A stretch of 64,000 nucleotides of DNA from JABDMH01 sp965223165 (GTDB lineage: Bacteria > Bacteroidota > Bacteroidia > Chitinophagales > Saprospiraceae), in the NCBI GenBank assembly GCA_965223165.1, contig CBDCVQ010000012.1, forward strand, positions 1 to 64,000, in the 5' to 3' direction. Each line of letters starts with the position of its first letter. The stretch's first letter is position 1. The notes beneath the pieces were generated by a model. It had not been told where the DNA came from. It worked only from the letters and a program-made list of their open reading frames with translations, and ran no database searches. Made by a program: the position numbers and the translations under genes. Shown here piece after piece: positions 47,501-57,300 of this stretch.

Positions 47501-50500
47501 ACTAACAATGGATGCAACTACACCGTCACGCACAAGTACTGGGCTACCGACCAGTGTCTCAACTCCGATACGTGCTATCAGACGTTCACTTGGATCCAGG
47601 ACAATGCTGCTCCCACCAATAACAATTGTGATGCAGGCAGCGATCTGGGATGCAACCCAGCGGCTTCCGCTTATGCCGCGGATGACTTCCCCAATTGGTC
47701 CGATGCCTGCAATTTCTCCTCTGGGGTCATTGCCGGTACACCGACTAATGACGGATGCAACTATACCGTCACGCACAAATACTGGGCTACCGACCAGTGC
47801 CTCAACACCGATACTTGCTATCAGACCTTCACTTGGGTCGAGGACAATGCCGCACCCACCAATAACAATTGTGATACGGGCAGCGATCTGGGATGCAACC
47901 CAGCGGCTTCCGCTTATGCCGCTGATGACTTCCCCAATTGGTCAGATGCCTGCAATTTCTCCTCCGGGGTCATTGCCGGTACACCGACTAATGACGGATG
48001 CAACTACACCGTCACCCACAAGTACTGGGCTACCGACCAGTGCCTCAACACCGATACTTGCTATCAGACCTTCACTTGGGTCGAGGACATCGACTTGTCC
48101 TTGAGCTGCCCCGCTGATACGCTCGTGGACGAGGACCAATCCCAGGCAGACGTGGACCAAGCTTTCGAGGATTGGAAGGATCGTTTCGATCACAGTGGTA
48201 CTTGCGATGCCACCGTTACCTACAAGGTCAACGAGGTCGAAATTGACCTGGACACCCTTTCTGCACCAGATGCTTGCGGCGGAGATATCACCGTGGAAAT
48301 GGTCGTGGAATCCCCCTGTGCGAGTGATTCGTGCGAAAGCTCCTTTATCGTGATTGCGACGGTAGAAGGTCTGTTATTGGCATTGCCCGGCATGCAGTCG
48401 AGTTGCTCCAATGCGCCACAACCACCGACCCTGGCTGACCTCCCCGCTGTTAGGTCGGATGAGCAAATTATCTCTGCTTTCTTGCTGGTCAGTGCTTGCG
48501 TGGATATGGATCAACTAAGCGTAAATCATATAGAATCGGGACCGACGGTAATGAATGGCAATGAGTACATGTTTGAGCGCACCTACTTTGTCGAGGGCCC
48601 AAACAACCTTGCCACTGAAGCTACGGAAGAGTTTATGATCCTGTACGATCCTGACGCACCGATCTTGAGTGGGCTTCCGGAGGATCTGGTGCTTCCTTGT
48701 GGATCGGCCATACCAGCTATGCCAACGGTCACAGCCTATGACGTTGTGTTTGGAGATGTACAAGTTACTGCCAGCTCTCAGCAGATTCCCTCCGGATGTG
48801 GTGGTTACATGGTGCGCAGAACGTGGACGGCTCGGGATGGATGTGGCAATGTGATGCAGGGTGTCCAAAACATTACTTTCGAAGACAATGAGGACCCCAT
48901 TCTCTCTGTGCCGCCAGACACGGTGTTAGAGTGCAGTGAGATCGTTCCGGCGCCAGACTATTCCGTAAGTGATGCCTGCTCCGAGGTATTCGTAGCATTC
49001 GCCGAATCGATCTCGGGTGATCCTGACTGCGAACACTCGATCATCCGTACTTGGACGGCCACGGATGGATGCGGCAACAGCGTGTCTAAAAGTCAAACGA
49101 TCGAAATCGTGGATACGGAAGGACCTGTCATCACCGTCGTCAACCCCATGCTGGCCGATGTCCCCAATGGCGGTGAGATCGTCATGTACAATTGTGACAA
49201 TCCGCAAGTGGCTATGGCGGATATTGAGGTGTCTGATTGCTGCGATTTCACCGTCGAGCTATCTGATCAACTGATAGCAAGCAGCGTGTGCGATATCTTC
49301 GGCTACTACCGCAAATGGATTTGCTCTTATGTGGCTACTGATCAGGCTGGGAATGTATCGGAGCACGCTTTCTATGTCATACAATACGATACGACTGCTC
49401 CAACCCTGCACCATGTACCGGGCTATCTGGAAGTAGCGTGCGACAGCCTTATTCCACCGCCCGATTCTACCGTCTACGGGGAAGACGATTGCCTCCTGAG
49501 CACGACCCCGGATTTCGAGGAGGACACCATCAGAGACCCCTCTGACGACAGCAAGTTTGCTTTGATCCGCACCTGGTCTATGGAAGACCGCTGTGGCAAT
49601 CGTACCGAGGCCTCTCAGGTGGTGTCGGTATGTGGCTTTGACACGACCCTGATCACGTCGGGACTGGGCAACACCGTGTGGATAGACAGCAATGAAAACG
49701 GTCTGCAAGATGCTGGCGAGCAAGGGCTCAACGATGTGACTGTCTACCTGTACTGTCCGGAGGACGAACTTGGCTTTGTACGCATAGACAGTACCGTCAC
49801 TAGAAGGAGTGATGGTCAGGACGGGCAATTCTTCTTTGATCATTTAATGCCCGACGACTATCAGCTGCTCTTTGCCCTGCCTGAAGGCTGGAAGTTTACC
49901 ATGTCCCATCAGGGCAGCAATGAGCATGTAGATTCGGATGCAGATGAGCTGACCGGTATGACGGAAGTGATTACGCTCGGCCACTTTGATAAGTTGAATA
50001 GCATCGATGCCGGTCTGGTACAACTCGCTGCCCTCCCGGTTGAGCTCTCCGATTTCACGGTGTCAGCGGAAGGATGCAACGCCAGATTGACATGGAGCAC
50101 TTTATCTGAGCACGGTGCCGATCGCTTTGAAATACAACGGTCGGTCGACGGTATCACCTTTGAAACGATTGGTAAGGTGCCAGCCTCGGGCGCCAGCTCG
50201 GAAGCGATCGGGTATGAGTATGTCGATGAGTTGGCTCACTTCCAAAATTTCTACCGCTTAAGAATCGTCGACGTCGACGGTACCACGGAGTACTCAGACC
50301 TGCGCTCTATGCAGCTCAGTTGTCGCCGCAAACATAGCCACATAGTGGTATATCCCAATCCGAGCGTAGGCAACTTTGTATTGGATTTTGAGGTGGCCCA
50401 GTGGGGACATCTCGATCTAAGGCTTTACAACATGCTTGGTCAGCTGATCTATCACCGGACGGACCAAGTCGATGCCGGCAGATTTCGCGAGCAATTGGAT

Positions 50501-50587
50501 TTGTCTGGTCAACCGAATGGCATATACATTCTACAGACAAGAATCGGAGACCAAGTAAATACTCACACGTTGATTAAAGAACAATAA
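44540..50587 (+). CDS. Giant modular secreted protein 3 (81-residue units, T9SS type A)
   Basis: About 2015 residues from the ATG at 44540 (MRNPNSLLGLATLILCIC); the ORF is open to 44501, but the MRNP start is shared by the paralogues. Parts: signal peptide; N-terminal domain with CQANDVNVLGAFIADINGAP; PKD domain (~200-285, YHWDFGDG); C-rich module (CCDLTVTCPSPSTFNLTCND); ten ~81-residue units (~376-1184); a shared transition module (EDQSQADVDQAFEDWK...DACGGDITVEM); Ig/HYR-like modules; SdrD-B-like GLGNTVWIDSNENGLQDAGE (~1708); and a T9SS type A domain (~1935, YPNPSVGNFVLDF). Its terminator is at 50690. Confidence 0.9.
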   Translation: MRNPNSLLGLATLILCICSLPFGSSISAQTSTCTSGSVSNGNGDAWSPECYLNNSCGLSGNPCQANDVNVLGAFIADINGAPIVPCNLGSTVQGYLWATFANGSGSDRYAVRVYGEVLINGSFSGTTINTCAFDAIANGAVQDRLLFGPLNWTCGDALALRNLWIAWDTDAGSTCATATTCGDYPPSKCFKNIDLVGVEILVPNFDVDCGQTNLELCFSDMTMGGAPYTQGGMTPYTYHWDFGDGSSSSQQNPCHTFADNGPYTIQLDITDSVGVTASVLRAIRLDTFDCCDLTVTCPSPSTFNLTCNDAMPDCTDTEDEFEALTGANIENPCSTVVITCDDNGSICAGQIIRIITIDDGSTMETCTLTFNFSQPPLSTTCPAGGDLACNPAASAYAADDAPTWTGGCNVVNTGIIAGTPTNDGCNYTVTHKYWATDACGTTDTCYQTFTWIQDNAAPTNNDCDAGSDLGCNPAASAYAADDFPNWSDACNFSSGVIAGTPTNNGCNYTVTHKYWATDQCLNSDTCYQTFTWIQDNAAPTNNNCDAGSNLGCNPAASAYAADDFPNWSDACNFSSGVIAGTPTNNGCNYTVTHKYWATDQCLNSDTCYQTFTWIQDNAAPTNSNCDAGSDLGCNPAASAYAADDFPNWSDACNFSSGVIAGTPTNNGCNYTVTHKYWATDQCLNSDTCYQTFTWIQDNAAPTNNNCDAGSDLGCNPAASAYAADDFPNWSDACNFSSGVIAGTPTNNGCNYTVTHKYWATDQCLNSDTCYQTFTWIQDNAAPTNNNCDAGSDLGCNPAASAYAADDFPNWSDACNFSSGVIAGTPSNNGCNYTVTHEYWATDQCLNSDTCYQTFTWIQDNAAPTNSNCDAGSDLGCNPAASAYAADDFPNWSDACNFSSGVIAGTPTNDGCNYTVTHKYWATDQCLNTDTCYQTFTWVEDNAAPTNSNCDAGSDLGCNPAASAYAADDFPNWSDACNFSSGVIAGTPTNNGCNYTVTHKYWATDQCLNSDTCYQTFTWIQDNAAPTNNNCDAGSDLGCNPAASAYAADDFPNWSDACNFSSGVIAGTPTNDGCNYTVTHKYWATDQCLNTDTCYQTFTWVEDNAAPTNNNCDTGSDLGCNPAASAYAADDFPNWSDACNFSSGVIAGTPTNDGCNYTVTHKYWATDQCLNTDTCYQTFTWVEDIDLSLSCPADTLVDEDQSQADVDQAFEDWKDRFDHSGTCDATVTYKVNEVEIDLDTLSAPDACGGDITVEMVVESPCASDSCESSFIVIATVEGLLLALPGMQSSCSNAPQPPTLADLPAVRSDEQIISAFLLVSACVDMDQLSVNHIESGPTVMNGNEYMFERTYFVEGPNNLATEATEEFMILYDPDAPILSGLPEDLVLPCGSAIPAMPTVTAYDVVFGDVQVTASSQQIPSGCGGYMVRRTWTARDGCGNVMQGVQNITFEDNEDPILSVPPDTVLECSEIVPAPDYSVSDACSEVFVAFAESISGDPDCEHSIIRTWTATDGCGNSVSKSQTIEIVDTEGPVITVVNPMLADVPNGGEIVMYNCDNPQVAMADIEVSDCCDFTVELSDQLIASSVCDIFGYYRKWICSYVATDQAGNVSEHAFYVIQYDTTAPTLHHVPGYLEVACDSLIPPPDSTVYGEDDCLLSTTPDFEEDTIRDPSDDSKFALIRTWSMEDRCGNRTEASQVVSVCGFDTTLITSGLGNTVWIDSNENGLQDAGEQGLNDVTVYLYCPEDELGFVRIDSTVTRRSDGQDGQFFFDHLMPDDYQLLFALPEGWKFTMSHQGSNEHVDSDADELTGMTEVITLGHFDKLNSIDAGLVQLAALPVELSDFTVSAEGCNARLTWSTLSEHGADRFEIQRSVDGITFETIGKVPASGASSEAIGYEYVDELAHFQNFYRLRIVDVDGTTEYSDLRSMQLSCRRKHSHIVVYPNPSVGNFVLDFEVAQWGHLDLRLYNMLGQLIYHRTDQVDAGRFREQLDLSGQPNGIYILQTRIGDQVNTHTLIKEQ
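45665..48097 (+). repeat. Tandem array of ten ~81-residue units in giant protein 3
   Basis: One diverged 82-residue unit is followed by nine units of exactly 243 bp (GATCTGGGATGC recurs, with small changes, at 45941, 46184, 46427 and so on to 47885). Unit plan: NCDAGSDLGCNPAASAYAAD, FPNWSDACNFSSGVIAGTP, GCNYTVTHKYWATDQCL, DTCYQTFTW. Most units differ at only a few bases. Two subtypes (NNG/NSD/IQD and NDG/NTD/VED) alternate near the end. Confidence 0.92.
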
Positions 50588-51372
50588 GACCCTAATGCGG
50601 ATATGCGAGCTCATGCATCACAAGCCAGTCGAGCGAAGGTAAAGCATCCCTCACTCAAGAGGTTCGATGGTTATCTATGACGAGAACGGTGGCGGCATCG
50701 TACGATGTCGCCATTCTTTTTTTTGTCAACAACCCAAAGTAGTCCCGCTACAGATACCGACATCAAATTCAAATAAAAAATTGCACGTTTGATTTGGTAA
50801 CAGTACAATTTTACAGGATCTTGCATATAACTCAGGTCTCAGTGGTGGGTCGCAGGCAATATTTTAATTAGAAGCCACATCCTGCAACCCGATTTAACTA
50901 CACGCAGATTAGGACACTCCTTTAACCTCTTTTTTCCTATCGACTTAAGGTGACTTGACCGGCTCATAAGGCCTGGACTATTTGAAGTCCTGCAACCTTC
51001 GTGTGGAGGTTGACTAGGACATTACCACACGTCATAACTCCACTTTCTCGAAGAGAAAGAGGACCTCCCCATGTCATCGACTACTCCGACCGTCTTGCTT
51101 GTTTCACTAGCTCACCAATGTTGGGACTACAGCCCTCATGGAGCGCTAGCGCAAAGAGGAGAAAGACATGCTCAAAGGAAATCCGAACCGATCCTTCAGA
51201 CACCCCCGTTATGTAGTCACTTGGCAAGTTCACTGGTACTTGCGTGCGCAATCATCAGCGCCCGTGATGCCCTCGGTGGTCCCACCGAGTACGCCAAAGC
51301 GAGTGACTCCCTCAGAATGGCCTGCCTCCCACACGCATCCTAGCCAGGACAGACGGCATTCCTTTCTCAACC
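50588..51372. other. Intergenic and leader region before giant gene 4
   Basis: Contains the terminator at 50690, an A+T-rich part (50740-50940), and a structured segment 51005-51068 (GGAGGT pairing with ACCTCC around the CTTTCTC-GAA-GAGAAAG hairpin at 51043-51059). The open frame from 51168 to 51372 probably belongs to this leader and is not real coding sequence. Confidence 0.5.
50690..50723 (+). terminator. Rho-independent terminator of giant gene 3
   Basis: TGGCGGCATCG / CGATGTCGCCA stem (one G-T pair) followed by TTCTTTTTTTT, about 100 bp after the stop codon. Confidence 0.8.
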
Positions 51373-54300
51373 ATGCAAAAAATGTTCGTCCATTCCGGCT
51401 AGTTGCTATTGTCGTGGCCATGCTGCTATTGGCGGCCAACGCCCGAAGTCAAAGTTGCCTTTGCGACTCGGGGACCTGCTTTTCGGATTGTAGTGGAATC
51501 ACTGCGAATCCATCGGTCAGTCCGATGTGTCCGCTTAGGATCACGATTGTACTTGACGAATCTGGCTCCATTGCAGGCACTGGCAGTGCGGCGGACATTG
51601 CCGATGATGTACGTTCGGCTGCGTTGAATTTTCTAACCTCCTTGGTGAGTTCAAACATCTCTGTAAGTGTAGTAGACTTCAATAGCCAGGCCAGGATGCC
51701 CTTGGGCAATACTTACTTTGCCGTGACCACAGCTAGGGTCTCCCCCGGAGGCAACTTATATGAGTATCTATTTGGCGATACTGATAGCGGCGGAATGCCA
51801 ACCGACAACAAGTATGATCCTGAGGACTACTCCTTTCCAGATAGTTATACTAATTGGGAAGCTGCCTTTCTCACGGTTGGCAACCTTACGCTGCCACCCG
51901 ATATCGTCGTTTTCTTTACCGATGGGAACCCAACAGCATGGTGCACCGATGCCAACTGCTCTAGCTTTGGCCGATCTACCACGGGCTGCACACCCCACGT
52001 AGCGGGCAAATCTGCGGCCAATGTACTGAAGAGTAATGGTACCAGAATCTTTGGTCTTGGCTTCCCTAACAATGTGCTGATTGAGTGCAACATGCAGCAC
52101 GTGACAGGACTGAATCAATATGATCCCGGCAACAGCGCTTACGATGACATATTGAGTGAGGCGGACTACGTAAGTGTCACGAACTCCTCACAGCTCAATT
52201 CCGCCTTGATGGCCATTGCTGACGCCCTGACTGTTCCCTGCACGATTTCTTCGAGCACGAATCCTGTGTGTAGCGGCTCACAGACAACACTGACCGTAAA
52301 TGCCCTGCAAAGTGGTCCCTGGACCTATGCATGGAACGTGAAAGGTAATGGGACCATCATTGGGACCAGCCAAAGCATCATCGTTTCGCCTACTAGCACC
52401 ACCACTTACGAGGTGACGATCACCGATACCCGGACAGGTTGCCTCATCACCTGCGAGTACGAGGTCATGGTCGTTCCCGCGCCCACCTGTACAGCATCAG
52501 CAAGTGACGCCTCCTGTCCCGGCTCGACCGATGGCTCAGTTACTGCCGTCGGTACCGGTGGCTCACCCGGCTACACGTATAGTATTGATGGAGGTAACAA
52601 CTTTCAGGCCTCCGGCACTTTTGCCAATTTGGGCATTGGGACATACACCGTACTTGTGCAAGATGCCAACGGTTGTGTCTCATCCTGCATGGCCACGATC
52701 AATGCCGTAGACACCCAGAATCCAACCATCACCTGTCCCGCGGATATCACGGTCAGCAACGATGCGGGTCAATGTGGGGCCATCGTCAACTTTACCACCA
52801 CCTTTGATGATAACTGTCCCGGGGCCACTCTGTCCTGTGTACCCGCCAGCGGTTCGTTTTTTGCCGTAGGCACCTCTCAAGTGACCTGCACGGTCACCGA
52901 TGCCGCCGGCAATACCGCCACGTGCACCTTTGATGTCACCGTCAATGACACCCAGATTCCTACCATCACCTGTCCCGCGGATATTACGGTCAGCAACGAT
53001 GCCGGCCAGTGCGGGGCCATTGTCAACTTTACCACCACCTTTGATGACAACTGTCCCGGTGCCACCCTCGCCTGCGTGCCCGCCAGCGGTTCGTTTTTTG
53101 CCGTAGGCACCACTCAAGTGACCTGCACGGTCACCGATGCCGCCGGCAATACCGCCACTTGCACCTTTGATGTCACCGTCAATGACACCCAGATTCCTAC
53201 CATCACCTGTCCCGCGGATATCACGGTCAGCAACAATGCCGGCCAGTGCGGGGCCATGGTCAACTTTACCACCACCTTTGATGATAACTGTCCCGGGGCC
53301 GCCCTCGCCTGCGTGCCCGCCAGCGGTTCGTTTTTTGCCGTAGGCACCACCCAAGTGGTTTGCACGGTCACCGATGCCGCCGGCAATACCGCCACGTGCA
53401 CCTTTGATGTCACTGTCAATGACACCCAGAATCCCACCATCACCTGTCCCGCGGATATCACGGTCAGCAACGATGCCGGCCAGTGCGGGGCCATCGTCAA
53501 CTTTACCACCACCTTTGATGACAACTGCCCCGGTGCCACCCTCGCCTGCGTGCCCGCCAGTGGTTCGTTTTTTGCCGTGGGCACCACCCAAGTAACTTGT
53601 ACGGTCACCGATGCGGCCGGCAATACCGCCACTTGCACCTTTGATGTCACCGTCAATGACACCCAGATTCCTACCATCTCCTGTCCCGCGGATATCACGG
53701 TCAGCAACGATGCCGGCCAGTGCGGGGCCATTGTCAACTTTACCACCACCTTTGATGACAATTGCCCCGGCGCAACCCTCGCCTGCGTGCCCGCCAGCGG
53801 TTCGTTTTTTGCCGTAGGCACCACCCAAGTGACTTGCACCGTCACTGATGCAACCGGCAATACCGCCACGTGCACCTTTGATGTCACCGTCAATGACACC
53901 CAGAATCCCACCATCACCTGTCCCGCGGATATCACGGTGAGCAACGATCCAGGACAATGCGGGGCCATCGTCAACTTTACCACCACCTTTGATGACAACT
54001 GTCCCGGTGCCACCCTCGCCTGCGTGCCCGCCAGCGGTTCGTTTTTTGCCGTAGGCACCACTCAAGTGACCTGCACGGTCACCGATGCCGCCGGCAATAC
54101 CGCCACTTGCACCTTTGATGTCACCGTCAATGACACTCAGAATCCCACCATCACCTGCCCTGCGGACATCACGGTCAGCAACGATGCCGGCCAGTGTGGG
54201 GCCATGGTCAATTTTACCACCACCTTTGATGATAACTGCCCCGGCGCCACCCTCGCCTGCGTGCCCGCCAGCGGTTCGCTTTTTGCCGTCGGCACCACCC

Positions 54301-57300
54301 AAGTAACCTGCACGGTCACCGATGCGGCCGGTAATACCGCCACTTGCACCTTTGATGTCACCGTCAATGACACACAGATTCCTACCATCACCTGTCCCGC
54401 TGATATCACGGTGAGCAACGATGCCGGCCAGTGCGGGGCCATCGTCAACTTTACCACCACCTTTGATGATAACTGTCCCGGCGCCACCCTCGCCTGTGTG
54501 CCCGCCAGCGGTTCGTTTTTTGCCGTGGGCACCACCCAAGTAACCTGCACCGTCACCGATGCGGCCGGCAATACCGCCACTTGCACCTTTGATGTCACCG
54601 TCAATGACACACAGATTCCTACCATCTCCTGTCCCGCGGATATCACGGTCAGCAACGATGCCGGCCAGTGCGGGGCCATCGTCAACTTTACCACCACCTT
54701 TGATGATAACTGTCCCGGCGCCACCCTCGCCTGCGTGCCCGCCAGCGGTTCGTTTTTTGCTGTAGGCACCACCCAAGTGACTTGTACGGTCACCGACGCG
54801 GCGGGCAATACCGCCACGTGCACCTTTGATGTCACCGTCAATGACACCCAGATTCCCACCATCTCCTGTCCCGCGGATATCACGGTGAGCAACGATGCGG
54901 GCCAATGTGGGGCCATCGTCAACTTTACCACCACCTTTGATGACAACTGCCCCGGCGCCACCCTCGCCTGTGTGCCCGCCAGCGGTTCGTTTTTTGCCGT
55001 AGGCACCACCCAAGTGACTTGTACGGTCACCGACGCGGCGGGCAATACCGCCACGTGCACCTTTGATGTCACCGTCAATGACACCCAGAATCCCACCATC
55101 ACCTGTCCCGCTGACATCACGGTGAGTAATGATCCAGGACAATGCGGTGCCATCGTCAACTTTACCACCACCTTTGATGATAACTGCCCCGGGACTACCC
55201 TCGCCTGCGTGCCCGCCAGTGGTTCGCTTTTTGCCGTCGGCACCACCCAAGTAACCTGCACCGTCACCGATGCGGCCGGCAATACCACCACTTGCACCTT
55301 TGATGTCACCGTCAATGACACCCAGATTCCCACCATCACCTGTCCCGCTGATATCACGGTGAGCAACGACGCGGGTCAATGCGGGGCCATCGCCAACTTT
55401 ACCACCACCTTTGATGATAACTGCCCCGGCGCAACTCTGTCGTGCGTGCCCGCCAGTGGTTCGTTTTTTGCCGTGGGCACCACCCAAGTGACTTGTACCG
55501 TCACCGATGCGGCCGGCAATACCGCCACTTGCACCTTTGATGTCACCGTCAATGACACACAGATCCCTACCATCACCTGTCCCGCTGATATCACGGTGAG
55601 CAACGATGCGGGTCAATGTGGGGCCATCGTCAACTTTACCACCACCTTTGATGATAACTGTCCCGGCGCCACCCTCGCCTGTGTGCCCGCCAGCGGTTCG
55701 TTTTTTGCCGCAGGCACCACTCAAGTGACCTGCACGGTCACCGATGCGGCCGGCAATACCGCCACTTGCACCTTTGATGTCACCGTCAATGACACCCAGA
55801 ATCCTACCATCACCTGTCCTGCGGACATCACGGTCAGCAACGATGCCGGCCAGTGCGGGGCCATGGTCAATTTTACCACCACCTTTGATGATAACTGCCC
55901 CGGCGCCACCCTCGCCTGCGTGCCCGCCAGCGGTTCGCTTTTTGCCGTCGGCACCACCCAAGTAACCTGCACGGTCACCGATGCGGCCGGTAATACCGCC
56001 ACTTGCACCTTTGATGTCACCGTCAATGACACACAGATCCCTACCATCACCTGTCCCGCTGATATCACGGTGAGCAACGATGCGGGTCAATGTGGGGCCA
56101 TCGTCAACTTTACCACCACCTTTGATGATAACTGTCCCGGCGCCACCCTCGCCTGTGTGCCCGCCAGCGGTTCGTTTTTTGCCGTGGGCACCACCCAAGT
56201 AACCTGCACCGTCACCGATGCGGCCGGCAATACCGCCACTTGCACCTTTGATGTCACCGTCAATGACACACAGATTCCTACCATCTCCTGTCCCGCTGAC
56301 ATCACGGTGAGTAATGATCCAGGCCAATGCGGGGCCATCGTCAACTTTACCACCACCTTTGATGATAACTGTCCCGCTGCCACCCTTGCCTGCGTGCCCG
56401 CCAGTGGTTCGTTTTTTGCCGCAGGCACCACTCAAGTAACTTGTACGGTCACTGATGCGGCCGGCAATACCGCCACTTGCACCTTTGATGTCACCGTCAA
56501 TGACACCCAGATTCCTACCATCTCCTGTCCCGCGGATATCACGGTCAGCAACGATGTAGGCCTATGCGGTGCCATCGTCAACTTTACCACCACCTTCGAT
56601 GACAACTGCCCCGGCGCCACCCTCGCCTGTGTGCCCGCCAGTGGTTCGCTTTTTGCCGTCGGCACCACCCAAGTAACCTGCACCGTCACGGATGCGGCCG
56701 GCAATACCGCCACTTGCACCTTTGATGTCACCGTCAATGACACCCAGATTCCCACCATCATTTGTCCCGCTGATATCACGGTGAGCAACGATCCAGGACA
56801 ATGCGGGGCCATCGTCAACTTTACCACCACCTTTGATGATAACTGCCCTGGCGCAACTCTGTCGTGCGTGCCAGCCAGCGGTTCGTTTTTTGCCGTGGGC
56901 ACCACCCAGGTAACCTGCTCCGTCACTGATGCGGCCGGCAATACCGCCACTTGCACCTTTGATGTCACCGTCAATGACACTCAGATTCCCACCATCACCT
57001 GCCCTGCGGATATCACGGTCAGCAACGATGCCGGCCAGTGCGGGGCCATTGTCAACTTTACCACCACCTTTGATGATAACTGTCCCGGGGCCACTCTGTC
57101 CTGTGTACCCGCCAGCGGTGCGTTTTTTGCCGTAGGCAAGACTCAAGTAACTTGTACGGTCACTGATGCGGCCGGCAATACCGCCACGTGCACCTTTGAT
57201 GTCACCGTCAATGACACACAGATTCCTACCATCACCTGTCCCGCGGATATTACGGTCAGCAACGATGCCGGCCAGTGCGGGGCCATCGTCAACTTTACCA

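Noticed and set aside
45855..48104. 749-codon plus-strand ORF and minus-strand ORFs across the 81-residue array
   Set aside because: Alternative frames of the 243-bp repeat; the true frame gives the Cys-patterned units continuous with signal peptide and T9SS domain.
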